The notes under the pieces were generated by a model that had not been told where the DNA came from, did not search any database, and saw only the letters and a program-made list of their open reading frames with translations. This document shows, one piece after another, positions 34,539 to 45,092 of a stretch of DNA of 64,000 bases (position 1 is the first letter of the stretch; every line of letters begins with the position of its first letter). The position numbers and the translations under genes are program-made. Origin of the DNA: an uncultured Haliea sp. (GTDB taxonomy: Bacteria > Pseudomonadota > Gammaproteobacteria > Pseudomonadales > Halieaceae); contig CAJXUQ010000004.1 in assembly GCA_913061145.1 (NCBI GenBank), forward strand, positions 124,001 through 188,000. The letters run 5' to 3'.

Positions 34539-36389
34539 ATGCGTCAACACTCTGCTCTCCTCGACCTGCGCGGCGCACTCTGTGCCGCGCTGCTGCTGGC
34601 CTGTGCGCTGCCCACGGCGGCCACCGACATAGAGCTGCCCCTCGAGCTGGATCTTGCCATTGTTGAAGAGGCACTGGCCGCACAGTTGTTCAACGGTGCT
34701 GACCGCAAGGCTGAGCTGTTCCACGATTCCAAGTCCTGCAATGCGCTGACACTCTCCGACCCCAGGGTGGAGGGCACCGAGCAGGGCCAGCTACGCCTGA
34801 CCAGCCGCATTGATGCGCGGGTCGGACTGCTGCTGGGTGGGCGCTGCCGCCTGCCCGTCGCCTGGAGTGGGCTGATTGAAACCTTTGAGGATGTCCGCGT
34901 TACACCTGGCAGCGACCGGGTATCTTTTCGGGTCACGGATTCCAACATGCTCAGCAGTGAGGATGGCAGCCGGAAACTGCCGGGGATGCTCTGGGACTGG
35001 ATCAAGGATCAGGTACACCCGCGGCTCGGCGCCATCACACTGGACTTCGGCCCCGCACTCACGGAGTTGCGCTCACTGATTCATGATGCCTTGCCGGCGA
35101 AGTTGGAGGAGCGCAGCGCGGTCGCCAGTTCGCTGCAATTGCGCGGGGCGCACGCTAGGCCGGGCGCCCTCACCGTGGTGATGTCGATGCGCGCGCCCAG
35201 CGTCGTGGTCGCCGACCTGCCCGCAGGAGATCCGGCACCCCTGACCGACGCTGAGCTGGCGGCCTGGGACGCTGCCTGGCAGGCCTGGGATGCCTTCGCC
35301 ACCTGGCTGATCAAAGACCTTGCAGCACCGGCAGACCCGGAACTGCGCGCGGAATTGCTCGCCTTGCTGATGGAGGCACGCTACGAACTGCGCCATGCCC
35401 TGGCCACTGACCCCGCCGGACGCGACCCGGTGCGTGGACTCTTCCTCTCCACCTGGACACGCCTCGCACCCCTGCTACGAGAGAACGCCCTTGCTGTGCC
35501 GGGTGGCCGCAGCCTGGAGCTTGCTGCATTTATCAGTGCCGGCAACGCGCTGCAGGCACTGGATGACATGGCGCCGCAACTCGGCTTTACGCTCGACAGC
35601 CAGACCCTGCGCCGCCTGGCCCGCCTGCTGGCCCCCAGCGTCAGTGACGATGAGTTGGCTTACAGCACAGCGGTTGATCCCGAACTGCGGGAGCTGCTGG
35701 GCTTGCCGCCTGAACTGGACATTGAAAGCCCGGAGGAGACCGCCGCGTCCGGCCCTTTTGCCTGGCTGATACCGAATGTGCACGCCAGCACGGTGAGCAA
35801 GAGTCTGGTGCAACTATTAACCGGCTGGGTACCGGCAACCGCTGACCTCGACCGCTACCTGCTGGCCATGGAGCAACTGCTGGACGAGAGCATTGCGGCC
35901 GAACGCGCCCGCGGCACTGTGCCCGCCGAGTTTTTCCCGCTGTACCAGGATCTGGTGCGTGCAACTGCATGGCAGGAATCCTGCTGGCGCCAGTTCGTTG
36001 CGGAGAACGGCACGGTAGTGCCAATTCGCTCCTCTGCGGGCTCGGTGGGCCTGATGCAGATCAACCAGCACGTCTGGCGCAACATCTACGACCTCGAGGC
36101 GCTGCAGAACAATGTTGGCTACAACGCCCGTGCAGGCAGTGAGATTCTCTCGCACTACCTGGTGGACTACGCGATCAAGCGCGGTGAGCACACGGTGAAT
36201 GGCAACGTGGACGACCTGGCCCGGGCCACCTATGGGGTTTACAACGGCGGGCCACGCCACCTTACCCGCTACCGCCAGGGCAACCGGAGCGCCTACCTGC
36301 GCAGCGTGGACGCCGGCTTCTGGGAGAAATACCAGGCGCTACGCACGACGGGAGCCAGTGCCGTCAAACAGTGCTACGGCGCTGCCTGA
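34539..36389 (+). CDS. Lytic transglycosylase SLT-domain protein
   Basis: A 616-residue exported protein (signal peptide MRQHSALLDLRGALCAALLL, cut near ALPTAA). The C-terminal 150 residues form a lysozyme-like SLT domain: catalytic E480 in ATAWQESCWRQF, then SSAGSVGLMQINQHVW and ATYGVYNGGPRH. The long N-terminal part (about 450 residues) matches no domain that I recognise. It would cleave peptidoglycan to 1,6-anhydro products. It overlaps the convergent PhzF gene by 16 bases at the 3' ends. Confidence 0.85.
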   Translation: MRQHSALLDLRGALCAALLLACALPTAATDIELPLELDLAIVEEALAAQLFNGADRKAELFHDSKSCNALTLSDPRVEGTEQGQLRLTSRIDARVGLLLGGRCRLPVAWSGLIETFEDVRVTPGSDRVSFRVTDSNMLSSEDGSRKLPGMLWDWIKDQVHPRLGAITLDFGPALTELRSLIHDALPAKLEERSAVASSLQLRGAHARPGALTVVMSMRAPSVVVADLPAGDPAPLTDAELAAWDAAWQAWDAFATWLIKDLAAPADPELRAELLALLMEARYELRHALATDPAGRDPVRGLFLSTWTRLAPLLRENALAVPGGRSLELAAFISAGNALQALDDMAPQLGFTLDSQTLRRLARLLAPSVSDDELAYSTAVDPELRELLGLPPELDIESPEETAASGPFAWLIPNVHASTVSKSLVQLLTGWVPATADLDRYLLAMEQLLDESIAAERARGTVPAEFFPLYQDLVRATAWQESCWRQFVAENGTVVPIRSSAGSVGLMQINQHVWRNIYDLEALQNNVGYNARAGSEILSHYLVDYAIKRGEHTVNGNVDDLARATYGVYNGGPRHLTRYRQGNRSAYLRSVDAGFWEKYQALRTTGASAVKQCYGAA

Positions 36390-37177
36390 AGCCGCACACC
36401 ATGCAGTTCACCCACCAGGAACAGCACCGCACTGCCGGTAAACTGCACGCGGCTTCCCTGCAGCTCGATGCCCAGCTCGCCGCCACGGGATGACACCTGA
36501 CGGGCCGACAAACGCTCCTTCCCGAGGCGCCCCGCCCAGTAAGGGGCGAGCCGGCAATGGGCGGAACCGGTGACCGGATCCTCCGGCACACCCAGTCTGG
36601 GCGCAAAGAAACGGCTGACAAAATCGTGCCGCTGGCCGGGCGCGGTCACGATGACACCCTGCGCAGGCTGCTCGCTGAGCAGCGTAAAGTTGGGCCGCAA
36701 GCCACGGACGTCCGCTTCACTGGCATACACGGCAAGCAGATAGTCCCCACCGCGGTGCACCTCTACCGGCGCGCTGCCAAGTGCCGCCACCAAACCCGAG
36801 GGCGTGGGGCAGGACACGACGGGCACTGCCGGTAGGTCCATCAGGTAACGCTCTCCCTGACGACGCACCTGCAACTCACCGCTGCGGGTGAAAAACCGCG
36901 CGCAGGCCTGATCGTAGCCCAGTTGTGTGTAGAGCACGTGCGCGGCGGCGAGGGTGGCATGCCCGCACAGGTCGACTTCCGCAGCCGGTGTGAACCAGCG
37001 CAGTGCGTAGCCCTCCCCGCCGGGAACAAAAAACGCAGTCTCCGCGAGGTTGTTCTCCTCCGCGATCGCCTGCAGCACACTGTCATCCGGCCACGCCTCG
37101 AGCGGCACCACGGCGGCGGGATTTCCCTCGAATACCCGCTCGGCAAACGCATCCACCTGATACTGGCGCAGGGTCAT
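36374..37177 (-). CDS. PhzF family isomerase-like protein
   Basis: A 267-residue PhzF/YddE-type protein. The N-terminus [26 protein letters not shown], a family block, contains the conserved active-site region; [12 protein letters not shown] carries the catalytic Glu; [14 protein letters not shown] and [13 protein letters not shown] are the two glycine/histidine motifs. PhzF converts dihydro-3-hydroxyanthranilate in phenazine synthesis, but most relatives, including this solitary one, have unknown substrates. Its start overlaps the sstT stop by four bases. Confidence 0.85.
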   Translation of the reverse strand: MTLRQYQVDAFAERVFEGNPAAVVPLEAWPDDSVLQAIAEENNLAETAFFVPGGEGYALRWFTPAAEVDLCGHATLAAAHVLYTQLGYDQACARFFTRSGELQVRRQGERYLMDLPAVPVVSCPTPSGLVAALGSAPVEVHRGGDYLLAVYASEADVRGLRPNFTLLSEQPAQGVIVTAPGQRHDFVSRFFAPRLGVPEDPVTGSAHCRLAPYWAGRLGKERLSARQVSSRGGELGIELQGSRVQFTGSAVLFLVGELHGVRLQAAP

Positions 37178-38391
37178 GCTGCGGTACTCCTGGACACCGG
37201 CGCAAAGAGTCGCGACTGGTCCGCCGCGTAGGTATACACCACGTCCGTACTTGAATTCAGCGCGGTTTCCGCGGAATCCTGTATCACACTGATCACGAAG
37301 CCAACCGCCACCACCTGCATAGCCACATCAAGGGGGATGCCGAACAGCGAGCACGCCAGCGGGACCAGCAACAAGCTCCCCGAGGGCACGCCGCTGGCGC
37401 CACAGGCGGACAGCGCTGCAATCATGCACAGCAGTAACGCCCCCCCCAGAGACACCTCGATATTCAGCGTGTTGGCTGCGGCGAGCGTGAGCACAGTGAT
37501 CGTGATGGCGGCTCCCGCCATATTGACCGTGGCACCGATCGGTATGGTCACAGTGTACAACTCCTCGCTGATGCCCAGCTTCTTCGCCAGATTCAGGTTA
37601 ACCGGAATGTTCGCCGCCGAACTGCGGGTGAAGAATGCCGTGATTCCAGACTCCTCGAGACATTTGAAGACAATCGGATAAGGGTTGCGTTGCAGGACGA
37701 GAAACACGAGCAGCGGGTTGACCAACAGTGCCATGACCAGCATACAGCACACCAGCAGCAGGGCGAGGCCGGCGTAGCCGGCCAGGGCCTGCAGGCCGGT
37801 GCTGGCGACCGTTGCGCACACCAGGCCGAAAATACCCAGCGGTGCGAGGCGAATGATATGGCGCACGATATCAGCAACGCCGGTGGCCAGGGTCTGCAGG
37901 TGCTCGCGAAAACTGGCACTGGCACGCCGGAAGCTTATACCCAGCAGAATCGCCCAGGTCAGGCACCCGAGAAAGTTTCCGGTGAGCAGCGCGTTGACCG
38001 GGTTGTCGATCAGCTTGAACAGGACATCGCTCAGCACCGCAGTGACAGCGACCGGCGGACTGCCACTGGCTGCAGCAGACAGCGCGATATGCTGGGGAAA
38101 GGCAAAACTCATGCCGACGGCCACCACCGCTGCGCTGACGGTCCCCACGAGGTACAGCAGCAGGGTGAAGGCCGACTTGCGCCCGTCGCTGCCGCTTTCA
38201 TGTCGATTGGCAATGGCCGACATAACCAGCAACATGACCAGCAGGGGCGCGACCGCCTTGAGCATCCCCACGAAGAGGTCGCCCAGGAGACCGAGCGGCG
38301 CGGCAACTCCCGGGGCCGCTGCGCCCAGCACCGAACCCAGCGCGACACCGATCAGAATCTGGGGCACCAGGCCAAGGGACATCAATCGCAT
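37174..38391 (-). CDS. sstT: Serine/threonine:sodium symporter
   Basis: A 405-residue dicarboxylate/amino acid:cation symporter (DAACS) protein close to SstT. It has about eight membrane helices plus re-entrant loops; [16 protein letters not shown] at the start, [21 protein letters not shown] and [16 protein letters not shown] in the C-terminal half are conserved substrate- and sodium-binding parts. It imports serine and threonine. The ATG at 38391 is behind GGGGAG; a TTG seven codons earlier is rejected. Threonine import would feed the tdh-kbl pathway in this window. Confidence 0.9.
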   Translation of the reverse strand: MRLMSLGLVPQILIGVALGSVLGAAAPGVAAPLGLLGDLFVGMLKAVAPLLVMLLVMSAIANRHESGSDGRKSAFTLLLYLVGTVSAAVVAVGMSFAFPQHIALSAAASGSPPVAVTAVLSDVLFKLIDNPVNALLTGNFLGCLTWAILLGISFRRASASFREHLQTLATGVADIVRHIIRLAPLGIFGLVCATVASTGLQALAGYAGLALLLVCCMLVMALLVNPLLVFLVLQRNPYPIVFKCLEESGITAFFTRSSAANIPVNLNLAKKLGISEELYTVTIPIGATVNMAGAAITITVLTLAAANTLNIEVSLGGALLLCMIAALSACGASGVPSGSLLLVPLACSLFGIPLDVAMQVVAVGFVISVIQDSAETALNSSTDVVYTYAADQSRLFAPVSRSTAA

Positions 38392-38436
38392 GCGGCGGCT
38401 CCCCGGTAGCAAACAGACACACCGCGGGATGATGGC

Positions 38437-40683
38437 CTATACATTAAAATGCCTGCCCAACGGCAGCTCCCGTATACGTTGGCCACACGCGGCAAAAACG
38501 GCATTGGCAATGCTCGGTGCGACGGGTGGCGTAGGCGGCTCGCCCACACCGCTGGGCGGCGCCTCGCTGGGCAGGATGTAGGTCCTGATAAGCGGCGGCA
38601 CCTGCAGCATTCGGGCAACGGGATAGTCATGAAAGTTGGACTGCTGTGCCTCGCCTCCTCCGAAGGTGATTTCGCCATTCAAGGCCAGACTCAGGCCAAA
38701 AATCATGCCGCCTTCCATCTGTGCATGGACACGATCGGGGTTGACGATGCGGCCCGCATCCAGTGCACCGTGCATTTCCAGCACGCGAAGTCGGCCGTCG
38801 CGCACCTCCACCTTGCTTGCCACGGCCATATTACTGAGGAAACTGTTCGCCACCGAGAACCCCCAGCCCTGACCCGCAGGCAAGGGTGTTTTCCAGGGTA
38901 TACGGTCCGCGAGTGCGCGAATCACCGCCGCAAGGCGCGCGGTATCGTAGGGGTAGTCCTCGAGTGACCGGCCGTAATTACTGTAAGAGAAGCCTTCCCC
39001 GCTGAAGTCGAGCAGTCGGTCGTCACCGATGAGCGCCAGCCAGAATTCGATCGGATCGCGCCTCGCTGCGTGGGCCAACTCGTCGACAAAGCAGCCGACG
39101 CCGAAGGCATAGGGAATGTTATAGACGGAACGCAGCCAACCTATGCGCACGTGAGCGGGCGCCGGATGACTTTCAATCTGCAGATTGGGCACAGCGAAGG
39201 GGACACTGGCGAAGGTTTGTGACAGTCCGCCCTCGCTGTTCATGCTGACCGTTGTATCAAAGGTGGCGCCGATGGGTGGTGAGGCTTCCCGCGCAAGCCA
39301 CGCGGTAACGCGACCTCCGACATCCAGCGCGCCCCGAAAATGCTGCGCGCTGCAGGCGTGGAAGTAATCGTGGCGGATGTCGTCCTCGCGACTCCAGACC
39401 ACCTGTACCGGGCGCCCGGCATGTGCGGCCAGGCGAGCCGCCTCCACGGCAAAATCCGGCTTGGACTTGCGACCAAAACCGCCGCCGAGCAGGGTCACGT
39501 GAACAACGACGGCGTCGACGTCCAGGCCGAGGGCATCTGCGACGGCCTGCCGGGTTGCCTGGGGTGTCTGCGTGCAGGCCCAGACCTCACAGCCGTTGTC
39601 GCTGAAACGTGCTGTAGCCACCGGGGGCTCCATGGGGGCATGCGCGAGGTAAGGGGTGCGATAGGTCGCGGTCACTACCTGCTGCGCCGAAGCCAACGCG
39701 GCCTCAACATCGCCGCGCCGACGACGCACCTCGCCCGGGCCGCCTTCCACACGGGCCACCAGCTCGTCGAGATAGGCCGCTGAGTCATGCTCGCTGTGCT
39801 CGCTTCTCGTCCAGTCAATCTGCAGTGCGCCACGACCACGCAGCGCGCTCCAGGTGTTGCTTGCCAGCACCGCGACGCCTTCAATGGGGTTGAAACCGGG
39901 CGGGCCCTCCACTGCCCTCAGTTCCACGATTTCGCTCACACCGGCCACCGTGCGCGCAGCGTCGGCATCCAGTGCCTTTATTCTCCCCTGGAGCCAGGGG
40001 CTGCGCTCAATGCTCGCGTACAGCATTTCGGGCAGATGCACGTCAATGCCATAAGTGGCTTTGCCTACAGTCATGTCCTGCAGGTCGACAATGGGCAGGC
40101 CGTGGCCCACATAGCGAAAGTCGGACTCCGGTTTCATGCGCAGCGTAGACGGCTCGGGCATGGGCAGCGTTGCGGCGCGCGCAGCGAGCTCGCCAAAACC
40201 CAGCGTTCGGCCGTCCGGGCCAACGACCGAGTGGTTACGCGCTGCGCACTGTGCCGCCGGCACGCCCCAGGCATCTGCCGCCGCGCGCTCCAGCAGAGTG
40301 CGCGCGGCCGCACCCATCTGCCGCATAACCGGGTAAAAATCGCGCACCGAGCGAGAGCCGTCAGTGTTCTGGCTCCCGTAAGCAGGGTTCGCCTGCGCCT
40401 GAATCACGCGCACGCGCTGCCAGTCGGCCTCCATCTCGTCCGCGACGATCTGCGGCAGGCTGGTGCGAATACCCGTGCCCATTTCCGAGCGGTGCGCAAC
40501 GATTTCCACCGTCCCGTCCTCCCGGATACTGACGAAGACGTTCAACGCGGCACCGCTGGACTGCTCCAGAACACCGGCCAGCGCGGCGCGGCCTGGCAGC
40601 GCCGCCCCCAGTACCAGACCGCCGGCAGCAACGCCGGTCAGCTGCAGGAAACGTCGGCGGGATACGCGAGTCAGTACAGTCAT
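38437..40683 (-). CDS. Molybdenum hydroxylase large subunit (IorB-like), Tat-exported
   Basis: A 748-residue molybdopterin-binding subunit of the xanthine dehydrogenase/isoquinoline 1-oxidoreductase beta type. A Tat signal RRRFLQLTGVAAGG opens the protein, showing export as a folded enzyme. Blocks such as EMGTGIRTSLPQIVADE, HVTLLGGGFGRKSKPDF and GVGEPPTPPVAPSIANAV with the active-site Glu near the C-terminus are visible. With the 2Fe-2S partner it would hydroxylate an aldehyde or N-heterocycle in the periplasm, passing electrons to cytochrome c. No FAD subunit gene is present. Confidence 0.88.
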   Translation of the reverse strand: MTVLTRVSRRRFLQLTGVAAGGLVLGAALPGRAALAGVLEQSSGAALNVFVSIREDGTVEIVAHRSEMGTGIRTSLPQIVADEMEADWQRVRVIQAQANPAYGSQNTDGSRSVRDFYPVMRQMGAAARTLLERAAADAWGVPAAQCAARNHSVVGPDGRTLGFGELAARAATLPMPEPSTLRMKPESDFRYVGHGLPIVDLQDMTVGKATYGIDVHLPEMLYASIERSPWLQGRIKALDADAARTVAGVSEIVELRAVEGPPGFNPIEGVAVLASNTWSALRGRGALQIDWTRSEHSEHDSAAYLDELVARVEGGPGEVRRRRGDVEAALASAQQVVTATYRTPYLAHAPMEPPVATARFSDNGCEVWACTQTPQATRQAVADALGLDVDAVVVHVTLLGGGFGRKSKPDFAVEAARLAAHAGRPVQVVWSREDDIRHDYFHACSAQHFRGALDVGGRVTAWLAREASPPIGATFDTTVSMNSEGGLSQTFASVPFAVPNLQIESHPAPAHVRIGWLRSVYNIPYAFGVGCFVDELAHAARRDPIEFWLALIGDDRLLDFSGEGFSYSNYGRSLEDYPYDTARLAAVIRALADRIPWKTPLPAGQGWGFSVANSFLSNMAVASKVEVRDGRLRVLEMHGALDAGRIVNPDRVHAQMEGGMIFGLSLALNGEITFGGGEAQQSNFHDYPVARMLQVPPLIRTYILPSEAPPSGVGEPPTPPVAPSIANAVFAACGQRIRELPLGRHFNV

Positions 40684-40685
40684 GG

Positions 40686-41159
40686 TCAATCCCCCGCCTG
40701 GTCGGCGAGGGGAACCTTGCCCTGCGCGCTTTTTATCGCGGCATGAATACGCGGGTAGGTGCCACAGCGGCAGAGGTTGCCGGACATGCCGCTGCGGATC
40801 TCATCGTCCGATGCCGTCGGACTCGCCGTCAACAGCGCACTGGCAGCCATCAGCTGGCCGGGCTGACAATACCCACACTGCGGTACATTGTGCTCCCGCC
40901 AGGCTTGCTGCAGTGGATGCGTACCATCGGCGGACAGCCCTTCAATGGTGGTCACCGCCGCCGCGCCGGCCTCCGCCACGGTTACCTGGCAGCTGCGCCG
41001 GGCCTTGCCGTCAAGATGCACGGTACAGGCCCCGCACAGGCCCTTGCCACAGCCGTACTTGGTACCGCGCAGCTGCAGCAGGTCGCGCAGCGCCCAGAGC
41101 AGAGGCATCTCCGGGTCACAATCCAGCTCCCGCAGCGTTCCGTTGACCGTAAGCTTCAT
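40686..41159 (-). CDS. Molybdenum hydroxylase 2Fe-2S subunit (IorA-like)
   Basis: A 157-residue small subunit with two [2Fe-2S] clusters: an N-terminal plant-ferredoxin-type motif ([18 protein letters not shown] with a later Cys in RRSC) and a C-terminal four-helix domain with CGYCQPGQ and CRCGTY. It carries electrons from the molybdenum site of the large subunit encoded two bases downstream. No signal peptide is seen; it is probably co-exported with the Tat-bearing large subunit. Confidence 0.92.
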   Translation of the reverse strand: MKLTVNGTLRELDCDPEMPLLWALRDLLQLRGTKYGCGKGLCGACTVHLDGKARRSCQVTVAEAGAAAVTTIEGLSADGTHPLQQAWREHNVPQCGYCQPGQLMAASALLTASPTASDDEIRSGMSGNLCRCGTYPRIHAAIKSAQGKVPLADQAGD

Positions 41160-41314
41160 CTGCTGCCTCCTTCCGAACCGAAACCGCTACTGTATACACT
41201 TCAGTTTGCAGGGCAAGTTGACCCAGGTCACCGATGCCCGCGGGGCTTGCCAAGCATCCTGCGTCTGCTAACCTCCTGCCCAACAAAAATTCGACAGCGA
41301 GTGAGCATGCCACG

Positions 41315-42592
41315 ATGAAACCAGCAACCATTGCACTGCACGCAGGCTACGATGGCGATCCAGCCACAAACGCGGCAACCACGCCCATCTACCAGACAAC
41401 CTCCTACACCTTCAACGACACGCAGCACGGGGCTGACCTGTTCGACCTCAAGGTCCCCGGCAACATCTACAGCCGGATCATGAACCCCACCAACGCCGTG
41501 CTGGAAGCGCGGGTGGCGGCGCTCGAAGGTGGCATCGGCGCACTGGCGGTGGCCTCCGGGATGGCCGCCATTCGCTATGGCATTGAGGCCATCGCCGAAG
41601 TCGGCAGCAACATCGTCAGCACGTCCCAGCTGTACGGTGGCACCTACAACCTGTTTGCGCACACGTTTCCCCGCCAGGGCATCGAAACGCGCTTTGCCAA
41701 AGCCGATGACTTCGACACGGTCGCCGCACTGATTGACGAAAACACCAAGGCCCTGTTCTGCGAGTCCATCGGCAACCCGGCCGGCAATGTTGTGGATATC
41801 GCGCGCTGGGCGGAAATCGCCCACGCTGCGGGCGCGCCCCTGATCGTCGATAACACCGTGGCCACGCCGGCGCTGTGCCGCCCCTTTGAACATGGCGCGG
41901 ACATCGTCGTGCACTCGCTGACCAAGTACATTGGCGGCCACGGCACAACCATCGGCGGCGCCATTGTCGACTCGGGCAAGTTCGACTGGGCCGCACATCC
42001 TGAGCGCTTCGCGATCATGAACACACCGGACCCCTCCTACCACGGTGTGGTGTATACGGAAGCCATGGGGCCCGCCGCGTTTATCGGCCGTTGCCGCGTT
42101 GTGCCGCTGCGCAACACCGGCGCAGCGCTGTCACCCAACAGCGCTTTCCTGCTGATGCAGGGTCTGGAAACACTGGACCTGCGCATGCAGCGTCACTGCC
42201 ACAATGCGAAAAAGGTCGCCAAATACCTGCGCAAGCACCCGCAGGTGAGCTGGGTCAATTACGCGGGCTTGAAGGACAGCCCCTACCGTGAAACCTGCAA
42301 GAAAATCTGCGGCGGCAAGGCCTCAGGCATCCTGAGTTTCGGTATCAAAGGCGGCAAGGACGCCGGTGCACGCTTCATAGATGCGCTGCAGTTGATTCTG
42401 CGCCTGGTGAACATCGGCGATGCAAAATCACTGGCCTGCCATCCCGCGAGCACGACCCACCGCCAGCTGAACCCCGCTGAGCTTGCCTCTGCCGGTGTCA
42501 GTGAGGATATGGTGCGGATCTCGGTCGGTATCGAGCACGTGGACGACATCATCGCCGACATCGAGCAGGCCCTGGCAGCCAGCCAGGGCTAA
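41315..42592 (+). CDS. metY: O-acetylhomoserine sulfhydrylase
   Basis: A 425-residue Cys/Met-metabolism PLP enzyme. The PLP lysine is K204 in VHSLTKYIGGHG, and the N-terminus TIALHAGYDGDPATNAATTP and the block CESIGNPAGNVVDI fit MetY. It replaces the acetyl group of O-acetylhomoserine with sulfide to give homocysteine. Start at 41315 is favoured by alignment of the N-terminal motif, although only a weak GTGAG binding site is seen. It is divergent from the molybdenum hydroxylase and convergent with fadE. Confidence 0.92.
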   Translation: MKPATIALHAGYDGDPATNAATTPIYQTTSYTFNDTQHGADLFDLKVPGNIYSRIMNPTNAVLEARVAALEGGIGALAVASGMAAIRYGIEAIAEVGSNIVSTSQLYGGTYNLFAHTFPRQGIETRFAKADDFDTVAALIDENTKALFCESIGNPAGNVVDIARWAEIAHAAGAPLIVDNTVATPALCRPFEHGADIVVHSLTKYIGGHGTTIGGAIVDSGKFDWAAHPERFAIMNTPDPSYHGVVYTEAMGPAAFIGRCRVVPLRNTGAALSPNSAFLLMQGLETLDLRMQRHCHNAKKVAKYLRKHPQVSWVNYAGLKDSPYRETCKKICGGKASGILSFGIKGGKDAGARFIDALQLILRLVNIGDAKSLACHPASTTHRQLNPAELASAGVSEDMVRISVGIEHVDDIIADIEQALAASQG

Positions 42593-42630
42593 GCCTCCGT
42601 CGACACCCTCCCCGCGGGACGCGTCCGCTC

Positions 42631-42664
42631 ATGGCGATAGCCCCGCGCCGCGGGGCTGCGCCAT
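42631..42664. terminator. Hairpin between convergent metY and fadE
   Basis: Outer arms ATGGCG and CGCCAT flank an inner 8-bp perfect stem AGCCCCGC/GCGGGGCT with a 3-base loop, in the 94-base gap. No clear T-tract follows on either side, but it is the only strong structure between the two convergent genes. Confidence 0.5.
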
Positions 42665-42686
42665 CCCCTGGACGGTCATTCGATCT

Positions 42687-45092
42687 TCACAGCAAGGCCT
42701 CGAAATGGTCAGTGAGCACGCAGTCCCGGCGGCGCGCGTCATACTCACGCACCCGCTCAACATCCTCCGCCGGGATCAGTTGCTTGCTCACGGCATCCTG
42801 CAGGGCCTCGTCCAGCGTTGCGGCGTCCAGTTCACCCTTGCTCCAGGCTTTCTGCAGCGCAACGAAGGGCTTCTCCACGGCCAACAGCATCTGGTAGGTG
42901 CTTTCCACCCGCCCCACCGCATCCTCGGGATCAACACTCAGGTGGACCCGCTCGGCAAGCATGCTGCGCACCGGGTTGGGCGCCATCACCAGGTCACCCA
43001 GGTTGCGTATGCTGTTGTCGTCTGGCGCCGGGTAGATGCGGCCCAGGGGCAGACACAGGGCACGCAGCGCAAGTCCCAGAGCGCGAGGCTGGAAGTTTGC
43101 GCAGTAGGCAACCAGCGCTTCCTGGGCGAGGTGCAGCGCGCGTTGCAGCGCATAGGCCGCGTGCGCATCAGCCTCCTCGCTGCGCGGCTGGGTGGCATGG
43201 AACTTCAACAGGCTGCTGGCGATAAGCAACTGGCTGTGCACATCACCCAGTCGGGCGGACAGCAATTCGCGGCGTTTGAGGTCGCCACCGAGCACGCCCA
43301 GTGCCACATCGGCGCAGATGGCCAGGGCGGCACTCAGATGATTGATGCGCTGGTACCAGCGCTTGCTGAAGTCATCGGCCCCGGCAGGCACCGCGCTGAA
43401 GTACGCGCCGCTCAGGCCCAGCGTGACGAGGCGGGCAAAATTACTCCCCGCGTGACCAAGGTGCCCCATCAGCAACGGTTCAAACTCGCGCAGGCCTTCG
43501 TGGATCTCCTCCGCTTCAAGGGTCTGCATCTCATCAAACAGATAAGGATGGCAGCGCATCGCACCCTGACCAAAGATCATCAGGGACCGGGTCAGGATAT
43601 TGGCGCCCTCTACCGTTATCGCAACGGGCAGCGCGTGGTAGCCCGCGGCCAGGAAGTTGCGCGGCCCCAACTGGATGCCGCGACCGCCCACAACATCCAT
43701 ACCGTGGTTGACCAGCGTGCGCATCAACTCGGTTGCGTGGTATTTCGCCATGGCGGTCATGACCGAAGGCGTGCCATCTTCCAGGGAGCGCGTGACCAGT
43801 TCCCGCATTGCCTCCAGCGTGTAGGCTCCCGCCGCTATTTCAGCCGTGGCCTCCTGTACGCCCTCGAACTTGCCCACTTCCATGTTGAACTGCCTGCGTA
43901 TACGTGCGTAGGCGCCAACCATGAGGTAACACATCGCACCGCTCGCGGTGGACAGCGCTGGCAGGGACACGCCCCGTCCGGCGCCGAGGCACTCAATGAG
44001 CATGCGCCAGCCCTTGCCGGCCATTGCGGGCCCACCGATAATCCAGTCGACGGGAATGAACACGTCCTCGCCCATGATGGGGCCGTTCATGAACGGCGCG
44101 CCCGGGTTGTGCCGGCGGCCGATTTCAACACCGGGGTGATTCGCCGGCAACAGGGCACAGGTGATGCCATAATCTGACTTGTCCGGGTCACCCAGCAGGC
44201 CCTCCGGATCCTGCAGTTTGAAGGCCAGCCCCACCACAGTCGCCACCGGCGCCAGGGTAATCCAGCGCTTGTGAAAATTGAGGCGCAGGCCGATCACCTC
44301 CTGGCCTTCGAACTCGCCCTTGCAGACCACACCGACATCCGGGATCGCGCCGGCGTCCGAACCCACCTCCGGACCGGTCAGCCCGAAGCAGGGCAGTTCG
44401 CTACCGTCTGCAAGGCCGGGCAGCCAGCGCTGCTTCTGCGCTTCGGTACCGTACTTGACCAGCAGCTCGCCCGGCCCAAGCGAATTCGGCACCATAGCCG
44501 TGACAGCGGCGGTGATGGAACGGCTGGCGATCTTCGCCATGATGCGGCTCTGGGCATAGGGACTGAAATCACGCCCACCGAATTCCTCGGGAATGATCAA
44601 TCCAAAGAACCCCTTGTCACGCAGATACTCCCAGACGTCCGGGGAGAGATCCTGCCGCTGGTGAACATCCCACTCCGAAATCATCCCGCACAGGGTTTCA
44701 ACTTCGTTGTCCAGAAACGCCTGCTCGCTCTCGGTCAGCGCCGGCGGCTGCAGGGCGCTGAAGGCCTGCCAGTCGGGCTGCCCGCTGAACAGCGCCTTGT
44801 CCCAGCCGGTGGTGCCCGCCTCCAGAGCCTCACGTTCGGTGCTGCTCATCGGCGGCATGGCCTTGCGCAGCAGCCGGTATACCGGGGCAACCAGGTACTC
44901 CCTGCGCCAGGATGCAACATTCAGCAGCAGGAGCACGGCCAGCGTGGGCAGGAAAACCAGCCACATCCCGCCCTCGCCCAGCGACAGGACGAAAGCCCCA
45001 AGGCCGACCAGCAGCGAGCCCGCGGCCAGCGAGGGACGCAACAGCAACACGGTCAACAGGAGCAGGATAAACAGGACAATCGACAGCAACAT
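42687..45092 (-). CDS. fadE: Acyl-CoA dehydrogenase FadE
   Basis: An 801-residue FadE-type acyl-CoA dehydrogenase, close to the 814 of E. coli. The N-terminus is hydrophobic (MLLSIVLFILLLLTVLLL) and has a second hydrophobic stretch, as in FadE. Typical flavoprotein segments include GLTGPEVGSDAGAIPD and GGRGIQLGPRNFLAAGY. It performs the first, FAD-dependent step of fatty acid beta-oxidation. The ATG at 45092 has GAGGTG upstream and is preferred to longer frames. It is divergent from sodB. No FadR-like operator was recognised. Confidence 0.93.
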   Translation of the reverse strand: MLLSIVLFILLLLTVLLLRPSLAAGSLLVGLGAFVLSLGEGGMWLVFLPTLAVLLLLNVASWRREYLVAPVYRLLRKAMPPMSSTEREALEAGTTGWDKALFSGQPDWQAFSALQPPALTESEQAFLDNEVETLCGMISEWDVHQRQDLSPDVWEYLRDKGFFGLIIPEEFGGRDFSPYAQSRIMAKIASRSITAAVTAMVPNSLGPGELLVKYGTEAQKQRWLPGLADGSELPCFGLTGPEVGSDAGAIPDVGVVCKGEFEGQEVIGLRLNFHKRWITLAPVATVVGLAFKLQDPEGLLGDPDKSDYGITCALLPANHPGVEIGRRHNPGAPFMNGPIMGEDVFIPVDWIIGGPAMAGKGWRMLIECLGAGRGVSLPALSTASGAMCYLMVGAYARIRRQFNMEVGKFEGVQEATAEIAAGAYTLEAMRELVTRSLEDGTPSVMTAMAKYHATELMRTLVNHGMDVVGGRGIQLGPRNFLAAGYHALPVAITVEGANILTRSLMIFGQGAMRCHPYLFDEMQTLEAEEIHEGLREFEPLLMGHLGHAGSNFARLVTLGLSGAYFSAVPAGADDFSKRWYQRINHLSAALAICADVALGVLGGDLKRRELLSARLGDVHSQLLIASSLLKFHATQPRSEEADAHAAYALQRALHLAQEALVAYCANFQPRALGLALRALCLPLGRIYPAPDDNSIRNLGDLVMAPNPVRSMLAERVHLSVDPEDAVGRVESTYQMLLAVEKPFVALQKAWSKGELDAATLDEALQDAVSKQLIPAEDVERVREYDARRRDCVLTDHFEALL

